Assembly (NCBI GenBank): GCA_965115915.1
Contig: OZ220483.1
Coordinates: 1,674,001 to 1,738,000 of the forward strand
Origin: G965115915 sp965115915
GTDB taxonomy: Bacteria > Pseudomonadota > Gammaproteobacteria > Eutrophobiales > Eutrophobiaceae
Direction of reading: 5' to 3'
DNA: 64,000 nucleotides
A program made the translations under genes and the position numbers. This document shows, one piece after another, positions 58,480-64,000 of this stretch. Every line of letters starts with the position of its first letter. Position 1 is the first letter of the stretch. The notes under the pieces are model-generated. The model saw only the letters and a list, made by a program, of their open reading frames with translations, did not search any database and had not been told where the DNA came from.

Positions 58480-59352
58480 CTAGCTCAATTGCGCCTGGAT
58501 GGCCTCTCCCAGTTCAGCAGGGGAACGCACCGTGTGCACCCCCGCGGCCTCCAGCGCGGCAAATTTTTCATTGGCAGTGCCTTTGCCACCGGCAATGATG
58601 GCCCCGGCATGTCCCATGCGCTTGCCTGGCGGGGCAGTGACCCCGGCGATGTAGGCCACCACCGGTTTGCGGACATTGGCATGGATAAACTCCGCGGCGG
58701 CCTCTTCCGCATTGCCACCGATCTCACCGACCATGATGATGCCGCGGGTAGCCGTGTCTTTCTCAAACAGGTCCAGGCAATCGATAAAATCCATGCCATG
58801 GATCGGGTCCCCACCGATGCCGATACAGGTGCTCTGACCAAGCCCATTGCTGGAAGTCTGATGCACCGCTTCATAAGTGAGTGTGCCGGAACGGGAAACC
58901 ACACCGACCACGCCAGGCCGATGTATGGCACCGGGCATGATGCCGATCTTGCATTCGCCCGGGGTGATGATGCCCGGGCAGTTCGGACCGATCAGGCGTG
59001 CCTTCGGATAACGTTCCAGGCCGGCCCGGACCTTGACCATGTCCAGCACCGGGATACCCTCGGTGATACACACGATAATGCCGACCCCGGCCTCGGCCGC
59101 CTCCATGATCGACTCCCCGGCGAAGGCGGCAGGGACCATAATCATGCTGGCATTCGCTCCGGTCTCGGCGACCGCTTCCATCACGGTGTTGAACACCGGC
59201 CGTTCCAGGTGCCGCTCGCCACCGCGCCCCGGGGTAACACCACCGACGATACAAGTGCCATAATCGATGGCCTGCTGGGCGTGAAAAGTGCCCTGGCGAC
59301 CGGTAAAACCCTGTACCAGCACACGGGTCTCGCTATTGACCAGTACCGACAA
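58480..59352 (-). CDS. sucD: Succinyl-CoA ligase, alpha subunit
   Basis: A 290-residue SucD that carries the phosphohistidine and CoA site of the TCA-cycle succinyl-CoA synthetase. The CoA-binding domain opens SVLVNSETRVLVQGFTG. The phosphorylated His is H248 in MGHAGAIIAGGKGTA, close to H246 of E. coli. The start is assigned to TTG 59352, which lies one base after the sucC TGA and has GGGGAGG six bases upstream; any ATG start would add residues in the sucC coding region. Encoded after sucC on the minus strand. Confidence 0.94.
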   Translation of the reverse strand: MSVLVNSETRVLVQGFTGRQGTFHAQQAIDYGTCIVGGVTPGRGGERHLERPVFNTVMEAVAETGANASMIMVPAAFAGESIMEAAEAGVGIIVCITEGIPVLDMVKVRAGLERYPKARLIGPNCPGIITPGECKIGIMPGAIHRPGVVGVVSRSGTLTYEAVHQTSSNGLGQSTCIGIGGDPIHGMDFIDCLDLFEKDTATRGIIMVGEIGGNAEEAAAEFIHANVRKPVVAYIAGVTAPPGKRMGHAGAIIAGGKGTANEKFAALEAAGVHTVRSPAELGEAIQAQLS

Positions 59353-59353
59353 C

Positions 59354-60520
59354 TCAGCCTCCCCTGGCGGCGGCCACGACCTTGTCGGCGGCATCCGCCA
59401 AACCGTCCGCGGCAATGATCTGCAATGTGCTGTCGGCCAGGAGTTTCTTGCCCTCCTGCACCTTGGTGCCCTCCAAGCGAACCACCACCGGTAGATTAAC
59501 CCCCACCTCGTCCACCGCCTTGACTATACCCTCGGCGATAAGGTCACAGCGCACAATACCTCCAAAGATATTCACCAAAATGGCTTTGACCTTGCCGTCC
59601 GAGCAGATCAGCTTGAACGCCTCCGCCACCCGCTCGGCAGTAGCACCCCCGCCGACATCCAGAAAATTGGCCGGCTCGCCACCATGCAGTTTGATCACAT
59701 CCATCGTCGCCATCGCCAAACCGGCGCCGTTCACCATGCAACCGATGTTGCCGTCCAATGTGACATAATTCAGATCGAAGCGTTTTGCCGCACTCTCTCT
59801 GGGGTCTTCCTGAGTGACATCACGCCATTCCTCCAGTTGCGACTGCCGGAACAGCGCGTTGTCATCGATGCCGAGCTTGGCATCGAGTATCTCCAACTCG
59901 CCTGCAGCATTGATAATCAGTGGATTGATCTCCACCAGGCTGACATCACGCTCGATCAGCAATCGGTACAGACCATGCAGGATGGACGACAACTGCCTGC
60001 GCTGGGCAGAGTCCAGTTCCAGTAAAAAGCCCAGTCGCCGGCACTGATAGTCCTGCAGACCCAGTGTCGGGTCAACATGGATAGTGTGGAGCTGGTCCGG
60101 CTGGGTGGCCGCGACCTCCTCTATGTCCATACCCCCGGCCCGCGAGGCCATCACCGCGACCCGACGCTGGCCGCGGTCCACCAGCATACCGAGATACAGT
60201 TCGGCACCGATATCGGAGACCGGCTGTACCAGCACACAGTTGACCGGCTGCCCGTCCGGGGCAGACTGTCTGGTCACCAGACGCGAACCCAGCAACTCGC
60301 GCGCCACCTGCTCCAGTTCCTCCTGCGAACGTACCAGTTTCACACCACCCGCCTTGCCTCGGCCACCGGCATGGACCTGTGCCTTGATCACCCACGCCTC
60401 ACCCCGCAGCGCAGCAGCGGCACGCATGGCCTCCTGTACCGAATGGGCCGGCTTGCCGGGCGGTACCGGCAGACCGTATTCGGAGAACAGCTTCTTCGCC
60501 TGGTATTCGTGCAGATTCAT
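59354..60520 (-). CDS. sucC: Succinyl-CoA ligase, beta subunit
   Basis: A 388-residue SucC, the same length as in E. coli. It opens MNLHEYQAKKLFSEYGLPVPPG, with the ATP-grasp domain including AQVHAGGRGKAGGVKL and VEINPLI, and the C-terminal CoA-ligase domain GGGATAERVAEAFK and NIFGGIVRCD. It conserves energy as ATP or GTP from succinyl-CoA together with SucD. ATG 60520 gives the standard N-terminus. It is divergent from pilS across about 230 bases. Confidence 0.95.
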   Translation of the reverse strand: MNLHEYQAKKLFSEYGLPVPPGKPAHSVQEAMRAAAALRGEAWVIKAQVHAGGRGKAGGVKLVRSQEELEQVARELLGSRLVTRQSAPDGQPVNCVLVQPVSDIGAELYLGMLVDRGQRRVAVMASRAGGMDIEEVAATQPDQLHTIHVDPTLGLQDYQCRRLGFLLELDSAQRRQLSSILHGLYRLLIERDVSLVEINPLIINAAGELEILDAKLGIDDNALFRQSQLEEWRDVTQEDPRESAAKRFDLNYVTLDGNIGCMVNGAGLAMATMDVIKLHGGEPANFLDVGGGATAERVAEAFKLICSDGKVKAILVNIFGGIVRCDLIAEGIVKAVDEVGVNLPVVVRLEGTKVQEGKKLLADSTLQIIAADGLADAADKVVAAARGG

Positions 60521-60752
60521 GGTTCGCAGCATACTGGGACAGGACCAATGGCAACGTGGACCGCCAAGCCCACACCACCCACCTGAGGCCCTGCTCCCAT
60601 TACTTGAAGCAGTACCCGGCAATGATACTATAAGACCACGGCGGGAGGAAAGGAGTATCTGTCCGGGCCACGGCCAGCCCCATTCCGAAGCACCGTGCCA
60701 AGACGCCCTGGAAAACCGAAATGGCTCTATCGCAACAACGGGACTGAACATA

Positions 60753-62474
60753 ATGTCGGCGAAAACGCGGCTGTTGGCGGCATTATGGCGGCTGAGGGAG
60801 CTGGTACCCAGGCCACAGCGGGCCGACACCGCCGATCCGGGCGCACTGCCGGTCCCGGGCGGCGGCCGCTTCGACCCGGGGTCGACACCGGATACCAGGC
60901 CATCGCCACAATGGACCGCGCTGTGCTATTTCAGCCTGTACCGTCTGATCGTCTGCCTGCTGCTACTACTGCTGTTTCGGTCAGGATACGACGTGCACAC
61001 GGTCGCCAAATACAACCCGATGCTGTTCAGCCACACACTGACCACCTATCTGGCGGGGGCGGTGGGCCTGCTGGTGCTCGCGTTCCGACACTGGCCCGCG
61101 TTCACGCCCCAACGCTGGCTGCATGTGCTGCTGGACATCGGCTGCCTGAGCCTGCTGATCTATTCCAGCCATGGACTGGACAGCGGCTATGGGATGCTGA
61201 TGATCGTCTCGGTGGCCGGCAACAGCATGCTTGGCGGATTGAAGACGGCGGTATTCATCGCCGCGCTGGCGAGCCTGACGGTACTGGGAAGCGATATCTA
61301 CGTGACGTTCTCCGTCATGCCCGAACTGGGGAATCATGTCCATGCCGGCTTCCTCGGCATGGTCTTCTTCCTGGGGTCGATCACTGCGCAGACACTGGCC
61401 AGCCGGGCACTGCATGGCGAATCGCTGGCCCGGGAGCGCGGGGAGGCGCTGCGACAGGTCTCACAACTGAATGAGCAGATCGTGCGCCGGATGGCTTTGG
61501 GCGTATTGGTCACCGATATCCAGCAGCGCGTCCGCCTGTACAACGATTCGGCACGCACATTCCTGCAGTGCCCGATCCGACCCGGACAACCGTTATCCGA
61601 GGTCTGCGCTGCGATACAACAGCGCCTGACAAAGTGGCAAACCCAGGGCAGCAGTGACCCCGAGACACTCTATCTGCCCGCCTCCGGCACCGAAGTGCTG
61701 CTGCACTGCGTCACCCTGGGCAGCGGCGCCGAATCGGAGTTTTCCACACTGATCTATCTGGAAAATGTCACAGACGTCAAACAGCGTGCCCAGCGTATGA
61801 AGCTGTCCTCGCTCGGTTCACTGACCGCGAGCATCGCGCACGAGATACGCAACCCGCTGGGCGCGATCAGCAATGCGGCACAACTGTTACAGGAATCGGC
61901 CGAATTGCCGACCATCGATCAACGACTGGCCGACATCATTCTGGACAACTCCACAAAGGTGAACCGGATCATCGAGAACATACTCGGCATCAGCCGCCAT
62001 CAACCGAGTCTGCAGGAAAAAACCGAACTCTGGGACTGGCTGCATGACTTCGTTGCCGAACTGAAAGAACAGCACCAATTGCAGGATGACGACATACACC
62101 TGTGCGCGGCCGATCAGGACGTAGTCGTCCGGGTGGACCGTTCCCAGTTACGACAGATTGTCGGGAACCTGAGCGAAAACGCGCTGCGCTATAGCCAGCG
62201 CAAACCACTGCTGGAATTCAGTTGCGGCATCCGGGAGCAGACCGGCCAGCGCTGGCTGGATGTGCGTGACCAGGGCCGCGGCATCCCGCAGGCGCTGGAG
62301 GAACGACTGTTTGAGCCTTTTATGACCACCGAAAAAACCGGCTCCGGTATGGGCCTGTACATCGCACGGGAATTGAGCGAGGCCAACCATGCCGAACTGG
62401 CACTGCACTTCAGTTCCGCACAGGGGAGTTGCTTTCGCATCAATTTCAACGATCCGGATAGCTACAAGGTCTGA
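60753..62474 (+). CDS. pilS: PilS-like sensor histidine kinase
   Basis: A 573-residue membrane histidine kinase. About six hydrophobic segments (58-215) form the sensor, followed by a PAS-like domain (about 245-340) and a HisKA domain with the phosphorylated His H363 in SIAHEIRNPLGAISNAAQLL. The catalytic ATPase has NLSENALRYS (N box) and GSGMGLYIARE (G box). PilS senses pilin level in the inner membrane and phosphorylates PilR. ATG 60753 is used; a longer open frame upstream overlaps the sucC promoter region. The response regulator gene lies 500 bases downstream, separated by a repeat. Confidence 0.86.
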   Translation: MSAKTRLLAALWRLRELVPRPQRADTADPGALPVPGGGRFDPGSTPDTRPSPQWTALCYFSLYRLIVCLLLLLLFRSGYDVHTVAKYNPMLFSHTLTTYLAGAVGLLVLAFRHWPAFTPQRWLHVLLDIGCLSLLIYSSHGLDSGYGMLMIVSVAGNSMLGGLKTAVFIAALASLTVLGSDIYVTFSVMPELGNHVHAGFLGMVFFLGSITAQTLASRALHGESLARERGEALRQVSQLNEQIVRRMALGVLVTDIQQRVRLYNDSARTFLQCPIRPGQPLSEVCAAIQQRLTKWQTQGSSDPETLYLPASGTEVLLHCVTLGSGAESEFSTLIYLENVTDVKQRAQRMKLSSLGSLTASIAHEIRNPLGAISNAAQLLQESAELPTIDQRLADIILDNSTKVNRIIENILGISRHQPSLQEKTELWDWLHDFVAELKEQHQLQDDDIHLCAADQDVVVRVDRSQLRQIVGNLSENALRYSQRKPLLEFSCGIREQTGQRWLDVRDQGRGIPQALEERLFEPFMTTEKTGSGMGLYIARELSEANHAELALHFSSAQGSCFRINFNDPDSYKV

Positions 62475-62492
62475 ATCTGCCGATGGCGCGGC

Positions 62493-62890
62493 GGCCTGGA
62501 TGAAGGCTCCATTACTCCCCGCGGGAGTCGCATCCTGGGTTGCACCAATTCTGGACCACTGTCGTATTGATTTGGCCCTGACCGGTTTTTTTCAGTCTAT
62601 CTATTGAACCACCTCAGAAAGACCCCTCCCCGAAAGGCTGACGCCTTTCGACCCTCCCTCAAGGGGAGGGTGATGACACGGGGCATCAACAATCGCCGTC
62701 GCCTGCTGCACAGTACACGGCAATTGGTAGATAGACTGGGGACACACCGGGTACTGGCAATCTTGGCCTGGATGAAGGCTCCATTACTCCCCCCGGGAGT
62801 CGCAGCAGCCGAATCGCGAGGCAATGGCCGATGCGGTGGGGAGAAACCGAGCCCTCACAGTCTCACTGGCGTGAACCCGCACCCTTGCAT
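62493..62890 (-). repeat. Dispersed structured repeat, inverted copy between pilS and pilR
   Basis: The reverse complement carries the same blocks as units 1-3 near 32 kb: CCAGTCTA, CCCCGTGTCATCACCCTCCCC, the hairpin core (62621-62671), GTGGTTCAATAG, and near one end the GCGGGTTCACG segment. A 40-base stretch (CCTGGATGAAGGCTCCATTACTCCCC and beyond) occurs at 62493 and again at 62765, a period of 272 bp, so this too is a tandem of about 1.5 units. The remaining bases to 62974 hold no gene. pilR therefore needs read-through or its own promoter. Confidence 0.85.
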
Positions 62891-62974
62891 CGGTACACCG
62901 GGGTGGCATAATCCTTCCACCGCCACCCACCGGGCAGCAATCCGGTGCATCGCAGTGGTACAGAGGCCCCCGAC

Positions 62975-64000
62975 ATGAAAAAACATACCGCGCTGATCAT
63001 CGATGACGAACCGGATATCCTCGAGTTGCTGCAACTCACGCTGCAACGCATCGGGGTGGACTGCGTCCCGGCAAACAGCTTGAACGAGGCACAGGCGCAA
63101 CTGGAAAAACGGGCCTTTTCTCTCTGCCTGACCGATATGCGCCTGCCGGACGGCGACGGCCTGACACTGGTTGCACACTGCCGACAACATCATCCGAAGA
63201 TGCCCATCGCGGTGCTGACCGCGCATGGCAATATGGAAACCGCGATACAGGCGCTGAAACACGGCGCCTTCGATTTCCTGTCCAAACCGGTGGACGTGCA
63301 GCACCTGCGCAACACGGTGCGACACGCACTGACCCTGGACCGTACCCGCAGGGGCAAACAAACCCGGGGCGATACCGGGCTGCTGATCGGCAATAGCCTT
63401 GCGATACAGGAACTGCGTTCCACCATAACAAAGGTGGCGCGCAGCCAGGCACCGGTACTGATCCTCGGGGAGTCCGGTGTCGGCAAAGAACTGGTCGCCC
63501 AGATCATCCACGCCAACAGTTCCCGCAAAGCGAACAGTTTCGTGCCAGTGAACTGCGCCGCCATCCCCAAAGAACTGGTGGAAAGCGAGTTCTTCGGCCA
63601 TGTCAAGGGCAGCTTCACCGGGGCCATCGCCAACAGCCCGGGTCTGTTCAAGGCGGCCGATGGCAGCACACTGTTCCTGGACGAGATCGGCGAACTGCCA
63701 CAATTCATGCAGGTCAAACTGCTGCGCGCACTGCAGGAGAACAGTGTGCGAGCGGTCGGCAGCGACCGGGAGACCTATGTGGATGTGCGGCTGATCAGCG
63801 CGACCCATCAGAATCTGCAGAGTGCGGTACAGAATGGTCGCTTCCGCCATGATTTCTACTACCGTATCAATGTGATCAACCTGGAGGTGCCCCCGCTGCG
63901 CAACCGCCGGGACGATATCCCGCTGCTGGTGGAACACGCGCTACGCTCCATCGCACACGAGGAACACCTCGATGCGCCGCCGCACGTCACGCAGGCCACA
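62975..64000 (+). CDS. pilR: PilR-like sigma-54-dependent response regulator (C-terminus cut by window edge)
   Basis: The first 342 codons run open to the window end. The receiver domain has the phosphoacceptor D54 (LTDMRLPDG) and K104 (FLSKPVD). The AAA+ activator domain has Walker A GESGVGKE at 165-172, GSFTGA at 212-217 (the sigma-54 contact loop; usually GAFTGA) and the B motif LFLDEIGELP. PilR activates the major pilin gene with sigma-54 when phosphorylated by PilS. The C-terminal helix-turn-helix lies beyond the window. The start ATG 62975 follows directly on the repeat region. Confidence 0.88.
   Translation, partial: MKKHTALIIDDEPDILELLQLTLQRIGVDCVPANSLNEAQAQLEKRAFSLCLTDMRLPDGDGLTLVAHCRQHHPKMPIAVLTAHGNMETAIQALKHGAFDFLSKPVDVQHLRNTVRHALTLDRTRRGKQTRGDTGLLIGNSLAIQELRSTITKVARSQAPVLILGESGVGKELVAQIIHANSSRKANSFVPVNCAAIPKELVESEFFGHVKGSFTGAIANSPGLFKAADGSTLFLDEIGELPQFMQVKLLRALQENSVRAVGSDRETYVDVRLISATHQNLQSAVQNGRFRHDFYYRINVINLEVPPLRNRRDDIPLLVEHALRSIAHEEHLDAPPHVTQAT

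Noticed and set aside
62855..63937. A 360-codon open frame on the minus strand, opposite pilR
   Set aside because: Antisense shadow of pilR, whose receiver and AAA+ motifs are unmistakable.

Overview
The window reads as one contig of a GC-rich gammaproteobacterial chromosome. Gene neighbourhoods typical of that class are present: hda / AI-2E permease / DUF2066, lgt-thyA-folA, lipB-lipA, zapB-like/zapA opposite pepP-ubiH-ubiI, yrbG-kdsD-kdsC-lptC-lptA, sucCD, and pilSR. Nothing seen fixes the genus. The mix of a fused Nfn-type oxidoreductase, type IV pilus genes, Fur-type iron uptake and structured dispersed repeats would suit an environmental or symbiotic gammaproteobacterium, but that is inference.

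Layout. 1-12.7 kb is mostly housekeeping: partial hda, AI-2E permease, DUF2066 protein, nadE, bamD, lgt-thyA-folA, a hendecad coiled-coil membrane protein, apaH, lipB-lipA, xseA. 11.8-20.9 kb holds signalling and exported proteins: a double cyclic-nucleotide-binding (CNB) protein overlapping the end of a 1225-residue fused NfnAB-like flavoprotein, an orphan TpsB transporter, a CNB-GGDEF diguanylate cyclase and a periplasmic helical-repeat protein. 20.9-29.7 kb is a minor-pilin operon (fimT, pilV, pilW, pilX, a small Cys protein, pilY1, pilE) whose PilY1 carries three extra beta-sandwich modules inserted in its von Willebrand domain. A tRNA-Thr and an Irr-like Fur regulator follow. 30.5-32.8 kb is a low-GC island, a methyltransferase plus the stump of a probable restriction enzyme, framed by an identical 34-bp direct repeat and next to tandem copies of a roughly 270-bp repeat. 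32.8-40.3 kb returns to housekeeping (EVE protein, zapA, zapB-like, pepP, ubiH/ubiI, glnS, speD). 40.4-49.9 kb has an orphan rnfC, an alpha/beta hydrolase, a second double-CNB protein, the LPS-transport/Kdo operon without lptB, and oligopeptidase A. 50.1-57.4 kb is an iron-acquisition region: porin, FMN-binding and PepSY proteins, then fbpABC, each unit behind a Fur-box-like site, with a second hendecad coiled-coil protein between them. 57.4-64 kb has rluD, sucCD and pilS-pilR; the repeat lies between pilS and pilR, and pilR runs off the end.

Themes that link the regions: the minor pilins and PilY1 would be served by PilSR, which classically controls pilin expression through sigma-54. Three CNB proteins imply wide use of cyclic nucleotides, at least one of them tied by overlapping genes to redox metabolism. 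The porin-FMN-PepSY-FbpABC region looks like a coherent ferric-iron import and reduction system. The same structured repeat sits at the restriction-modification scar and between pilS and pilR, in opposite orientations.
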